Positions 38,643 through 50,190 of a stretch of DNA of 64,000 nucleotides are shown here, piece by piece. Both the position numbers and the translations under genes were made by a program. The notes under the pieces are model-generated. The model saw only the letters and a program-made list of their open reading frames with translations. It did no database searches and had not been told where the DNA came from. The first letter of the stretch is position 1, and every line of letters starts with the position of its first letter. The stretch comes from Diphasiastrum complanatum (lineage: Eukaryota; Streptophyta; Lycopodiopsida; Lycopodiales; Lycopodiaceae), in NCBI GenBank assembly GCA_029204225.1, contig CM055095.1, positions 68,506,361 through 68,570,360 of the forward strand, in the 5' to 3' direction.

Positions 38643-40857
38643 AATAAATACAAATGCATCAAAGAAAAACTAGCTCCATCCATTGAGGGTGATTCTCAGA
38701 TGCAGATATCAAAGACAACTTCTACTGAACTTGCGTCATCATCTTCAACACAAAAAAATACAAGTTCGGTGAGAATGTCATCTCTCTCATTGTAGTACAA
38801 GCCAGTTTCGAGCAACGATAAAGTTCAAGAACCAGAGGCAGAAGTCAATACTGAAGGTGTTGTTGAGCAAGAGCCGACAGAAGTGACATACGAAGATCAA
38901 AAAATTTCTGATACCCAGCAAGAGCAGGTTGATGATGTCGAACCAGCTGTCCTTGATGAAGAACTTTATTTAAAGACCTTTGAGACGCTGCTACCAGACA
39001 CCCAAGCATCCATCCAGCACTTTGTCAATCTGGAAAAAGTTTCAAGAAAGCTGGGAAATAAGTACGACACCATACAAGCTGATCTTATTCAGAGGGATGA
39101 AGAGTTGGAAGCAACCAAGTTAGATCTATTGCAGAAGAACAAGGAACTTGAAGAAGCTCAAATCGAACTGACGAAGAAAGACATAGCCCTAGAGGAAGCC
39201 AAAGGCAGATTTGATGCCACTCTAGAGGCACTGGAGGTGATGCAAGATCAATCTAACCAATTCAAGAATGAAAATGCATTGCTTAAGCAACAACTCCAGA
39301 CCTTGCAAGCTTCATTACAGGAAGAGAGACATGCTTAGGCGGCTCTCCAAAGCACCAACAAGGAGCTGAAAGATCAGTTGAAGGATGCCATAGCTAAGAA
39401 AGACAACGCTGAAGCTAGTCAGAAGAAGCTGCAGGACTCTGTTTTCCAATTACAGAGTTCCACAGAGATGCTGAAGCAGGGTAATGTGATATACAAAAAA
39501 TAGACCGAGGAAGCCATCTTGTAGTGAATCAGCACCAAAGTCATGCTTGGAGCCTGTGTTTCCCATGGGAGATACAAGATTGATCCAGTGACCTGGAAGG
39601 GTATTCAGGAAAAGATTATTTAATCCTTCCAGCTGCAGTATCTACAACCACAAATGGCTAAGTATGAAAAGTTGAAAGATGAGATAGAAGAGGCAAAATA
39701 TAACTCAAGCCAGATCCAGAATTATGATGAAGAATCGGCCCAGTACCAGGACCAGTCAATGCAGATCGCTACACAAGCTGCAGATACATCAAAAAAGGCC
39801 ACTCAAACTGATATAGTTTTCAGGCAATTATAGAGATCAATCAATACAAACCGATGCTGATGTTGTTGAAACTGCCGAAGCTATAGCATATGTACCATCG
39901 ACTGTTGCAATATTACCAGTAGCAGTTATTCCACAACAGAGCGAAGTTACACTAGGTGGTAGTGTTAAAAGGAAAAACAAGATAGTCTACTCGCTTCTGA
40001 AGTCAAACTTTCAGACATTTCATCAAGAACTAACCAGTTTTTTACCTCTGTAATATAGTCCGAAACTCCAAAGGATTATCTCTTTTTACCAAAACTTTTT
40101 GGTTATACCAAAGAGCAATGGAAAATTCCTTGGACTTTCGCCAACCTAAATAGCTTTTGGGCCAAACTAACAACGCACCAAAAAGGTATCTTGGCCTTAG
40201 ACATTGTTCAGAATAAGTTCAATGTGCAGACTAATTACATTAATGTGGTTACAGGATGTTTGTATATATATGTTCTAGAATACCTAAAGACATTCGAAAA
40301 TAATATTTTCCCTACTCTGGACGAGTTATGTGAATAAGCTAGAGACAATAGATACTTTTGATGTTAACGAAATTGTTCCTAGTCCCACACCTATCTCTCC
40401 AAGCCAACTTCTTTTCCCTGATCTGTGGACAATCTAAACAGATTGGAAAACTAACCATAATCAATACTTGGAAGAAGTAAAAGCAAACAATTTACTTCGA
40501 TCCACTAATTCAATAACCAAACCATATTATACATACAACCATGTAAATATTGCTTCTCTCATTTGCTATGCACTGTTATCCATCAAACAGTTGTACATAA
40601 AGAAAAATTTCAAAAATTTTCATATGCAACCCTATCACTAACTGTTATTTCTTTTGAGATGTCTGAAATCCTGACTGAGGATAGTTGGTATGCTCATCTT
40701 GTGAATAATACACTGATTGATAACCCGCTTGTACCATTGGGCAATTGAGGAATGGGTGGTTATCCAAATTTATCATTTCAAAAAGCTTATATGCAGAAGA
40801 ACAACTACTTCCTGGCTACCAAAGGCATGATACTTGAAGTGGAAAACTCAAGCTAAA
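38643..40857 (+). pseudogene. decayed coiled-coil protein gene, family unknown (about 735 codons)
   Basis: One coding track can be followed for 2.2 kb. The frame of position 38643 runs through a Ser/Thr-rich start, an acidic segment (EVNTEGVVEQEPTEVTYEDQ) and about 200 residues of heptad-like sequence rich in Leu, Glu, Lys and Gln (ELEATKLDLLQKNKELEEAQ; ENALLKQQLQTLQASLQEE), to about 39830. After a shift it continues (QTDADVVETAEAIAYVP; GGSVKRKNKIVYSLLKSNFQ). It then returns to the first frame from 40059 for a globular part (DYLFLPKLFGYTKEQWKIPW; TYINVVTGCLYIYVLEYLK-like), and ends after further breaks with ILTEDSWYAHLVNNTLIDN and a stop at about 40857. At least seven stops and two frameshifts are present. 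The coiled coil could suit a retroelement gag or a host protein. I recognise no protease, RT or zinc knuckle. Confidence 0.55.
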
Positions 40858-41350
40858 TAGGTTCTTGACAAGTGTCTTTAGTTAGTTTGATGTGTGACAA
40901 GTCAAAGTTCAAGAGGTCCAATAGAATTAAGAGGTGGAAGTACCATTGGTCCAACAGGATTAGGAGGTTGTAAATATGAGGTCCAATCATGTTTGAGCAT
41001 TGTGTTAGCTCGTGGATCTATAGTATCATTGTACTTCTCACTTTGATCTAATTGATTTGGAGATTGTATTGATTTTGAGTCTAAGTGATTTTCTAGCATT
41101 CTCTCTCTACTTGAGAGCTATTGGTACCATTCTCTCTCTACTAGAGAGCAAGCTGATTTTGTACTTAGTTTTTAATTTGGATCACTTCTCACACGTGTGT
41201 ACCAGTGAATTAATGCATGTAGAAGTGTGTTTTTGCCATAGATGTAAAGATAGATCTTGAATGTCAATCTAGTCTTGATCATTGTGCATCCACACACCTT
41301 AGGAGATCTGAATCACACTTTGTGGACACTCCACACATGTGAAATTCACA
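40858..41350. other. unassigned spacer
   Basis: No gene is seen. A 19-base word, GGTACCATTCTCTCTCTACT, and its neighbour CATTCTCTCTCTACTTGAGAG form a short direct repeat at about 41096-41150. Confidence 0.4.
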
Positions 41351-42900
41351 TACTGTCCTTTCAGCATGATTGGAACACTATCGGAGACATCATATGTGGT
41401 GGATGACCAATCATCATAGACCTTGGCGGGCTTAATGGGGCCGGTAGAGTCAACAACGGCTCATTTTTCATTGTTACCAAAGGTTATTTTACTGCGCTTC
41501 CAATCTTGGACGACTCTGCCATTTGTAGACAGGGTGTGCCAAGAAGGAGTTTATATGTTTGTGCATCATCGGGTAGATCTAGGATGACGCAATCTATGGT
41601 AAACTTGACTCTTGCAATACGGACTAGTATATTCGATAAGTGACCTGCAAGGTCGGTGACTCGTTGATCTATACGTAGTCTATATCGCGGCATATCTAGG
41701 CTGTTGAAATCCCATGACTTTGCTATTGACAAAGCCATGATATTTACGCCTAATCCACTATCGAGGATAGCGGATACTGCTAGATAATCTTTGTAATGCA
41801 TAGGTAAGGTGATGCTAGTCCCCTTAGCAACACCGATATTCATCAGATTTATGGGAATCTGAAGAATTTCTAAAATCTCATCGGGTTTTCGCTGTTCATC
41901 TTGAAGATTGGGCAGCTGAAAACTTCTATGGATATAGCTTTGAAGGCCGGTGAAAGATTTCATGGCACTATGGAATGGCATTGTGATCTGAGCTTGCAGA
42001 AGTTCAGAGAATACTTCGAGTCCCTGTAGGAGTTGCTCTTTTGTGAGGATCAAAGTAGATAACGAATGTTCCGTGTTCTGTTCCTCCTGCAAAAACTCAT
42101 GGCATCAGACATGACTGTCTTCAAGGACATGTACTCATCGTTAGATCGGAGCTCATGTCTAATCCATTTGGGAAGTCCAACTAGAAACCAGATGATCGCA
42201 TTGATTCCGTGGATTGTTCTTGTACCTGACTCTTTAAACATTTGAATCGTTCAATATAGTCACGTACTTTTTCATCCTTTGTCATCTTGGTATTACTCAG
42301 TTTGACAAAGGGACTTTGAATCAAACGAAACAGTTTGAAATGTTTGATGAAGGATTATTTCAGGATTGACCAATGAAGTTTATCTTCACGATCCAGGTTG
42401 GGAACCATTCATGTGCTCAATGGTCATCGAGGAAAGTTGGACCATGGCTTCGGGAGATGTCTCACCATATACATTGCAAGCATTCTCAAAGACTTGTAGA
42501 AATCTCTAAGGTCTGAGTTTCCGTCGTACTTAGGAAAAACTAGCTTGGGTGTGCATTTTTCATTCGAGGACTGTGGTTGGCAAAAGCCCTATTTAAGTGA
42601 GCTCTTGCGTGAGAAGACTCAGTAGCATGAAATTGTGGTCGGTCATATGCAATTTCGGCTCTGGTAGGTTTTCATCTCTCAAATAGGTTTGTGGATGGCT
42701 CGTGGACTTGTGATTTCATGCGAGAGTACCGATTGTATCTGGCTTCCTCAATTGAAGGGGACACCATCTCGGTTGGATAGTCTTCTGTGGAATTGGGATC
42801 GTAATGACGATCCATGTGGAAGGTCTGGACTATTCTGGTGGTGTTGTGTATGGGATTTTTTTTTTTTTTTTAAGGGTCTAGATGTAAAGTCGAAAAAAAG
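41351..42900 (-). pseudogene. Ty3/gypsy-like gag-protease remnant
   Basis: The minus strand encodes a 202-codon frame (42092-41484) with a retropepsin-like core: GVAKGTSITLPMHYKDYLAV, AILDSGLGVNIMALSIAKSW, LAGHLSNILVRIARVKFTID and DAQTYKLLLGTPCL. The motif order DSG then LLGTP is that of plant gypsy proteases. Just upstream (42241-42050) is a gag-like stretch, WFLVGLPKWIRHELR. Farther upstream the frame is lost. Downstream of 41484 only scraps continue, and RT, RNase H and integrase are missing. Its position and strand fit the 5' LTR at 43637-44370 with the primer-binding site just below it, so it is probably the body of that element. Confidence 0.75.
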
Positions 42901-43039
42901 ATATAGTGGTCAGAGTAGTGTGACTGGTGTGGAACCAAGTTGCACAATATACATGTGAGTAGTAGTCAAAGGAATTTGGCTGATAGCTATGTCAATTGGC
43001 TAGGGTACAAGTCTAGTCAAAGATTGAGTTGAATTTGAA

Positions 43040-43575
43040 GGAGAATCTCGGTTTGATCGAGATTGGATGTTGAGAATTAATGTCAGGGCTCAGCCCGGTC
43101 GTTCGAGATTGAACTAAAAAGGCTCGATCGAGATGTCAATGCAATGACTCGGTTGAGATTTGATAAATGGGCTCGGACAAGATGACACTACAAGGACTCG
43201 ATTGAGATCAGACTGAGAGGATTGGTCGAGATTAGACTGAGAAGACTCATGACTGAGAGACTCGGTCGAGATCGAACTGAGAGACTCGATCAAAATCGAC
43301 GGACTAAGAGACTTGGTCGAGATTAGACTGAGAAGACTTATGTGTAGGACCCAATTGAGAATGGTAACCCAGGACTCAGTTGAGATGGTAAGTTAGGACT
43401 TGGTCGAGAGCTAACTTTAGAAACCTGGTCGAGATGTTATATAGGGCTCAGCTCGGTCCAAAATGGAAGTTGTTAGACTCGGTTAGGGGTGGAACTTGAA
43501 GACTTGATTGAGGATCAAGCCAGGGACTCGGTCGAAACCAGAGTGATGGGCTCGATTGAGATGTAGAGCGTGAAG
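43040..43575. repeat. CTCGGTCGAGAT minisatellite, first array
   Basis: About 18-20 degenerate copies of GACTCGGTCGAGAT occur at spacings of roughly 20-35 bases. Common variants are CTCGATCGAG and CTCGGTTGAG, so the core is near-palindromic. It lies in the leader of the minus-strand gypsy-like element, between its primer-binding site and gag remnant. Confidence 0.85.
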
Positions 43576-43618
43576 TTTCAAGAACCATTTGGAGTGCACA
43601 GAGTTGTGTGTGTGCACT

Positions 43619-43636
43619 GGTGGTAACGGCGCCAAA
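43619..43636 (-). other. primer-binding site of the gypsy-like element (LTR 1)
   Basis: Directly after the LTR end, the minus strand reads TTTGGCGCCGTTACCACC. TGGCGCCGTT agrees with the start of the primer-binding site of Athila/Calypso-type gypsy elements (from memory). Versions after LTR 2 and LTR 3 are TTTGGCGATGTTGC and TTTGGCACCGTTGTC. Confidence 0.6.
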
Positions 43637-44370
43637 TGTTCATAGATTCTATCACTGAGAATCTGTAAAATGATGGCTTTACTGGTTTCCTATCTCTAGT
43701 TACAGGATGTATTAGGAAATATGCAAGATCTACACCACATAATCTAGCCTATTTAGTTTACTTGAAGCTTCCTTCAAATCAAGAATCTAATCCACTCTAA
43801 TTTCACAAACATAATGAAAAACAAGAAATCTACTCTAATTTTACAACTACTTTAAGGTAAGAAAGCAAGATCATGAAAGCTTCACTCAAGAACACCAACA
43901 TGATCATGGAGCTAAGATGAAGGCTCAAAACTCATGGAGGATTTTTCTCATTGAAACAAGAGCAAGAACATCACAATCCAAAGCTCCCTTACAAGAGAGG
44001 GGGCTCTTAAATAAGCCAAGGAGCTGCCCATGTGGAGCCTAAGTGGCAATTCCACAAATTACAACTTACAAATGGAATTAGCTCCTCCACTAGAGGTCAC
44101 CATCAAAAGGTGGCTCACTCTATTTTATTTAAGAAATGTCTACCACATTTATTACAAGTGCCTACACATACTAGCCCCTACATGGTCATTCCTTCTCTTG
44201 GGATTCACCATGAGACTCACATGATTTTAAACTATTATCCTAGTTAGTATTTCTCGGCTCTAATTCTCATCCTTCTATTCTTCCTCAGGGACCTCCTCGG
44301 TCTAGGGTGAGATATGCTCTTTAGAATAGCTTAGATTGACATCTTGGGGATTCCTCAGAATCTGCCAACA
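43637..44370 (-). repeat. gypsy-like LTR 1 (734 bp)
   Basis: TGTTCATAG...TCTGCCAACA. It shares with LTR 2 and LTR 3 the order GAGGTCACCATCAAAAGG, CTACATGGTCATTCC, GGGATTCACCATGAG, TTCTCGGCTCT and GACCTCCTCGGTCTA. It is shorter than LTR 3 because about 300 bases in the promoter-distal part are missing. Confidence 0.85.
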
Positions 44371-44449
44371 ATATTCCCATAGTTGTTCGGTATATCTACT
44401 TGTTGGGAGATCAAATGATCAAATCTGTGGAAGGTCTTGGAAATCTTCT

Positions 44450-44795
44450 TAGAATCAGGACTAGGCTCAGTTGAGATCTCAGAGACAGGACTCGGCTTGG
44501 TCCAGATGAGAGTGACGATGTCGGCTCGGTCGAGATGGAAGTTAGCATGAGTCGGTCGATATGGGAGTTAGCGTGACTCGGTTGACTCTGGGAGTTAGCG
44601 TGACTCGGTTGAGATGGGAGTTGGCGTGACTCAGTCGAGATGACTCCATTGAAGAAAGAGTCGGAGGACTCGATCGAGACGGAAATTGGAGGACTCGGTC
44701 GAGACTGAAGTCGGAGGACTCAGTCGAGACTGAAGTCCGGAATGGTAAGAGAAACGAAGTTGGTCGAAGTGAGACAGATAGGGCTCGGTTGAGAT
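44450..44795. repeat. CTCGGTCGAGAT minisatellite, second array
   Basis: About eleven copies (GACTCGGTTGAGATGG, GACTCGGTCGAGACTG and variants) in the same orientation as the first array, again in the leader of a gypsy-like element. Confidence 0.85.
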
Positions 44796-44871
44796 GATGA
44801 AGGAAGGGGTGAAGGAGGTGTAGAAGATGCTTGTGGGTTGGGCGAAGGAGGATGCAGGAGGTTCGGAGGAG

Positions 44872-44946
44872 GTGTTGCAGGTCGTGGGCTAGGTGTTTGC
44901 AGGTCATGGGTTGGGTGTTTGCAGGTCGTGGGCTGGGTGTTTGCAG
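44872..44946. repeat. 24-bp tandem repeat, three copies
   Basis: GCAGGTCGTGGGCTAGGTGT plus four bases, repeated three times with two or three changes. On the minus strand it encodes Pro/Thr/His-rich peptides. Confidence 0.9.
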
Positions 44947-45058
44947 CTGGGAACAGATCTAAAAATATATCATGTTTCTTGTATGGATTTGGTAAAGGGT
45001 AGCGTTGTAGCATGTATGGGTTAAGAATGTGGTTGGTGCAAGCAGCAACATCGCCAAA

Positions 45059-46094
45059 TGTTTACAGATTCGCTTCTTTAGAATCTGTTTACTGGTTCTT
45101 TTCTGTTTGTCTAGTTACAGAACTGTTTTATGCCTATTACCAAGCTCATTTGGGCATTTCTTGAAGCTATAACTTTCTTGTTTAAGGCCCAGATTAGGCA
45201 GAAGGGACAAACCTTCGTTGTAGTACAATCATGCTTGTCAGAGGATAATTCAGAGAGGTCTCTCTTGAACCATATCACATGCAATCAAATCAACATGTAA
45301 CCAAAGTGTTCAACCAAGAAATCATCGTATAGTGCAGTTGAACATCAATGAAAACCTAATTTTACTAGCTGCAAAAATGGAATGAAACAGATCCTTACGA
45401 ACTAAACTAAGCTAACACATACATTCTAAATGCAAGAAACTAAACTAGACAGCATTTTGGAGACCCAAGGATCAAGATACACATATTTATTGATTCTTGA
45501 ACTACCAAGAACATCAAGAAATGGGCTGTAAAAGGATTTGCAAGACTTAAGCCAGCCAAGATGAATTACCACAATGCTGATTCCTATATTAATCCACAAA
45601 AAGTGAGAAAAGTAATCCACTCTAGTTCCACAAACAAGAAATAAAACTAATCCACCACTAACTCCACAACCACACACAAAGGGATGGAAGGGCAAGATCA
45701 TTAATGCATCACTCAAGAAACAAGAATGATCAAGGAGCTCAAGGATGCATCAAACTCGTGGAAGCTATTCTCATTTCAGCATGGAGTAGATACATTACAC
45801 AAAAAAACTCCCTTCTACAAAGGGGGAGTCTCTTAAATAAACAAGAGAGCTCATTAGGTGACATCCTAGTGGCATTTTCTACATTACACATATTACAAGT
45901 GGAATTATCCTCTCCACTAGAAGTCACCATCAAAAGGTAGCTCAGTCTACTTTTCTAAGAGAGGTCTAACTGCATTTATTACATTTGCATAGAAATACTA
46001 GTCCCTACATGGTCATTCCATCTTTCGGGATTCACCATGAGACTTATCAATTTCTACTTGTCATGTTTAACTAGTACTTCTCGGCTCTCATACT
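45059..46094 (-). repeat. gypsy-like LTR 2, interrupted by copia-D
   Basis: The LTR starts TGTTTACAGATTC on the plus strand and matches LTR 3 along its length, up to TTCTCGGCTCTCATACT. There the copia-D LTR begins. The last 130 or so bases, which in LTR 3 start CGGCTCTCAATC, are not found on the other side of copia-D, so that junction has been lost. Confidence 0.85.
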
Positions 46095-46847
46095 TGTTGG
46101 GAAATGCTAGAGCAATTTTCCTCGGTGCGTGCACTACCGAACACAATAATAGAGCTAAGTTTAGAGATAAGTACGCAGTGATAACAGAAGCAAGAGCAGA
46201 CTATCAGACAAAGCAATCAGAAGGTCAGACGAAGAGCGGAAAGATTGCAAATACTGACAGAACCTTAACGTAGAACTAGACAACACTTTATTATGATTGA
46301 TTATAACAAAATACAAGTCAGTGATGCAGGTCAGCACAAGACAATAGCGGATGAAACCGCGTGCTCACAAAACTAACTACAAACTGTAAAAGCTATGAGC
46401 TTATTACTAATGATCCATCTGAAGAGAAGAATCAATGCATGAAAGCATCTATTGTGTCTGTCTCATCAAAGGCAATAATCCGTGTTCTTGATTGTTGATC
46501 AATTGCATATTGATACATTGCTTATTTATGATCTATATGCCATCTTCATTTATGCAGATGAGTGTACAAGAGCTGACATGGAGCCGTTGTGTCGTCAAGA
46601 AGAAGATCGTGGCTGCTGTCATTGTCAAGTTGGTTGTGTAGTACAGAGGATGAGCATGAGGAGGCCGATAAGTCAGGCTTCTCCGATATGTCATCCAAGT
46701 TGGGTCTACCCGATAGTTCATCCAACTTCGATATGTCGGTTGCTCGTCTTTAGTAGTTGAGCTACGCGACAATGCAAGTAAATACACAACAATGAATGAA
46801 ACTAGATTAACATGAGATTTAGAAGAGTAGAGGAGATAAACCCAACA
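46095..46847 (-). repeat. 3' LTR of copia-D (753 bp)
   Basis: On the plus strand it runs TGTTGGGAAATGC...TAAACCCAACA, so the ends are a perfect 7-base inverted pair, TGTTGGG/CCCAACA. In element orientation a polypurine tract (TTGAGGAGGAGTG, about 46846-46859) precedes it. The five bases before it, ATACT (46090-46094), would be the target duplication. Confidence 0.85.
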
Positions 46848-46860
46848 CTCCTCCTCAATC

Positions 46861-49273
46861 CGGATCCATGAATGCTTTGATCTTCAGACTAAGCAGTGCA
46901 CAAAATTTGTTATGTGCATCAATGTTCAATGCCCTGGTGAACACATCTGCAATCATGTCCTATATTCAACAGTACGTTAAGCTCACTCTCTATCGAGAAT
47001 CTTGCCTCTGACATAGTGATATCGAATCTCAATGTGCTTACTCCTAGAGTGAAATCTAGGGTTGGTTGATAAGGCAATTGCACTTTGATTATCACAGAAT
47101 ATGATTGTCGGAGAATACTGGTTCAAACTAATGTTTGCCAGTAAATTCCTCAACCAAAATGGTTGTTTAATAGATTGAGAAGCAACAATGAACTCTGATT
47201 ATGTAGATGAAAGAGCAGTAGAGTGTTGCTTGCAACTGTTCCAAGATTTAGGACCGTCGTTGAAGAAGAATGTAAATTCAGAGATGTGGATTTACGATTA
47301 TCTATATCTCCTCCCCAACTTGCATCGAAAAATCCACTGAGCCGATGCAGATTGTCGTTATTGACTTCTCCATAGTAGATGTACTGGTCCATTGTAGCTC
47401 GAATATATCTCATGACTCTTATAAGAGCCTTCCAATGGGTAATTCCATGATTGGCCATGAAATGGTTGAGTGAGCTAACTGCAAAAGCTATATCAGGTCT
47501 TGTGTAGACCATTGCATACATGAGAGATCCAAGTATCGGTCGATAAGAATACTCTCTGATCTACTCCTCTTCTTGCTTGATATGAGGACATTGGTCCTTT
47601 GACAATCGCAGGCCTGGAGCCATCAACGAGTGAGCAAATTTACAATCAATAAGATTATATCTAATAAAAATATTGTGAAGATACCTTTGTTGAGTAATAA
47701 ATATCAACCATCTCGCTCTATCTCTGTGGATTTGAATGCCTAGACAAAAGTGAGCTTCACCAAGATCGGTCCTATCCAACTCAGAAGACAACATATGTTT
47801 ATAACATCCTTCACCAGATTGGTATAGTTGCTAAAAAGCAATGTATCATCTACATACAAGGTGATAATTATAAAGGATTGCTGCACTGACTTGAAATATA
47901 CGTTACTGTCAACCGCATTTGGTTGAAAACCTTGTCGGATGAGGAATGTGTTGATCCTCTGGAACCAAGCTCTGGCTGATTGCATCAAGTCATAAAGTGC
48001 CTTGTGGAGTTTGTAGACATGATGCTTCATACCTACATGAATGTATCATTCAGGCTGTAGCATGTAGATGTCTTTTTCAATGACTCCATTCAGATAAGCT
48101 ATCTGTACATCGAGTTGATGTACTTCAAGGTCAACTGCTACAACATACGATAGGAGGGCTCAGATCGATGAGTGCTTGACTACTGGACTAAAAGTCTCTT
48201 TGTAGTCAATGTTGGAAATCTGAACAAATCCTCGTGCTACTAGTCTTGTCTTCCTTCGATCAATCGTTCCATTGGCATTATATTTGATCTTGAAGACCCA
48301 TTTGCAACCGATGAGATTGCAGCTAGTAGGAGCTTCGACTAGTGACCATGTCTGGTTTTTGATTAAAGAGAAATACTCTTTGTCCTTTTCTTCTCTCCAG
48401 AGATCGAAGTCTAGTTGGCTAAGCGCCTCATTGACTGATGTTGGTTCCTGCATTAAAATATAGGCAGACTCAGGAGTATACCTTGTGGGCTGTGCGCGCG
48501 CTCGGCTTGATCTTCTTGGAAGAAGTATCGGCTGATGATTCAATCCTTGGATTTGTGAACATCTTTGTCTAACTCGTTGTCGTGTAGTGGATCAACTAGG
48601 GGGCATGCTTGAGCCAATGGCACGAATAATTGTGTCAATGGAAGGCGTTGAAGGTTCACCTAGAACGATGCCTTTGCCTTTCAAGTCGATGAACTGATCC
48701 TCGATAAAGAATGTATCTCGTCTAAATAAGATCTGCTAGGTATCAGGGTCGTACAACTTATGATTGTTGTCAAATAAAGTGTATCCGATAAAGATGGTCT
48801 TGAGACCTTGGAAGTCAAATTTCTTTCTCGTCTCTTTCGAGATCTACGCGTAGGCGATGCATCCGAATACTCGAAGGTTCTTCAATGAAGGATTTGAGCC
48901 TGTCCACACCTCATGGGGTGTTCTGCTTGAGAGGGCCTTGGTCAAACATCTGTTCTTGATGTAAGCTGCAGTGGAGACAACTTCAGCCCAAAAGCTCTTC
49001 GACAAGGATGAGTGTGCCAGCATACATTTGGCTGACTCAACCAAGGTATGGGTCTTCCTCTCGGCTAAGCCATTAGACTGAGGTGAATAAGGAGTGATAA
49101 ATTGTTGTTCAATGCTTTGGCTCTGGCAGTACTCCTTGAATTCGATAGAGATGTACTCTCCACCATAATCTGACCTCAGGACTTTGATTGTCTTGTCAGT
49201 CTCTTTTTTTGCACACTCCTTAAAGATTTTGAAACAACTGAAAGCTTATGATTTCTTCTTGATAAAATAAACC
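46861..49273 (-). pseudogene. copia-D pol, 3' part: integrase, RT, RNase H
   Basis: In element order: integrase (ECAKKETDKTIKVLRSDYGG near 49140-49230; LVESAKCMLAHSSLSKSFWA), integrase C-terminus, RT from about 48543 (LIGCKWVFKIKYNANGTIDR, KALYDLMQSARAWF, TLYVDDTLLF), and RNase H (YTRPDIAFAVSSLNHFMANH, FFDASWGGDI, then to about 46930 SKHIEIRYHYVR). Frames are broken at about 49246 (TAA), 48840, 48160, 47790, 47560 and 47270, so it is dead. The 5' part continues at 55265-55817 beyond the inserted copia-C. Confidence 0.92.
49269..49273. other. 5-bp target site duplication of copia-C, left copy
   Basis: AAACC immediately before the 5' LTR. The same five bases follow the 3' LTR at 55265-55269. 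Confidence 0.92.
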
Positions 49274-50174
49274 TGTAGAACAATTGGTCAAACTGATCTT
49301 GATTCTACTAACAAAGTGCACAATTTACTTGACAAAGGATAAGAAACGAACGCGAACTCAAAACATTTTTATTCACGATCAACCTCAAAGAATTCACGAA
49401 CTTTGTCTTGCAGTCAACTTGAAAGATTCGCGAAAGATTTATCTATAGGAGCTTCTGGCTTTCTTGTTGAAGCTCGAAAGATTCGCGAACAAAATTTTGT
49501 CACAAAATATTCTGTTTCTTGTCCAAACCTCAGATGCCGCGAAATTGTCGCGAACAATTCGCAAAATCTTTTGGACTATTCTTCAAGCTCACCTGTCGCG
49601 AACAGTTTGCAAAATATTATAGATTTCTTCTTCAAGCTCAAGAATTGTCATATGTCGTGAACAATTTGCGAAACACGAAGTTGAGATGAAGAGAGAGACT
49701 TGAATAATTCGCAAACAAAAATTATTCGACCTTGAAAACAGAGCATCTATTTGAATATCATCCGTCGTAAATGGTTAGATATCTACTGTTACAGCCTTAA
49801 AAGGCCAAAAGACCTATAAAGAAAAGGCCAAAAGACCTGTCTTGTAGCAATATAAATACATGTGCACTACTCGTTGTAACATACTCACTCAATCAGAGAC
49901 ACAACCGCGAGATGAGATAGCAAGATATGTATATCAAAGAATCAGATTCAGAGCTATAAAAATTCATTTTTGATCAATAGTTTCTTACTGTCTAAATTGT
50001 CTTAAGTTGTCTCTTACTTCCGCATATTATTTCCGCACGCATATTTAATTAAGGCAAACACTGCTCTATTAGTACATAGATCAGATACAGTCTCGATTGA
50101 AGACACTGATATTAGTTTGATTTATTCAATCTTTCATCATGTTCTCTGTGGAAGAATAATTATTATTTTTCCTA
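49274..50174 (+). repeat. 5' LTR of copia-C (901 bp)
   Basis: Begins TGTAGAACAATTGGTCAAAC and ends TTTTTCCTA, matching TGTAGAACAACTGATCAAAC...TAGTTCTTACA in the 3' LTR. The 49390-49700 part carries repeated TCGCGAACAATTCGCAAA-like words, including TTCACGAA at 49393 and TTCGCGAA at 49427 and 49482. The terminal dinucleotide is TA here and CA in the 3' copy. Confidence 0.92.
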
Positions 50175-50177
50175 TAG

Positions 50178-50190
50178 TGGTATCAGAGCA
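50178..50190 (+). other. copia-C primer-binding site (initiator tRNA-Met)
   Basis: TGGTATCAGAGCA, three bases after the LTR, is the standard plant copia site complementary to the 3' end of initiator methionine tRNA. Related words follow at 50213, 50248 and 50266. Confidence 0.92.

Larger units (their letters stand above)
44371..45058 (-). pseudogene. leader and Pro-rich gag start of the gypsy-like element (LTR 2)
   Basis: After the primer-binding site of LTR 2 the minus strand has TTGCACCAACCACATTCTTA, as in the element of LTR 3. It then has an ATG at 45013 opening 97 codons (MLQRYPLPNPYKKHDIFLD...) that become Pro/Ser/Thr-rich. The start is equivalent in position to MLQADKTKG in the LTR 3 element. 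The Pro-rich part comes from a 24-bp repeat (44872-44946) and from the second CTCGGTCGAGAT array. Confidence 0.5.

Noticed and set aside
44030..44247. Frames in gypsy-like LTR 1 (and 45704-45940 in LTR 2).
   Set aside because: They lie within LTR sequence that is not conserved as protein between the three LTR copies.
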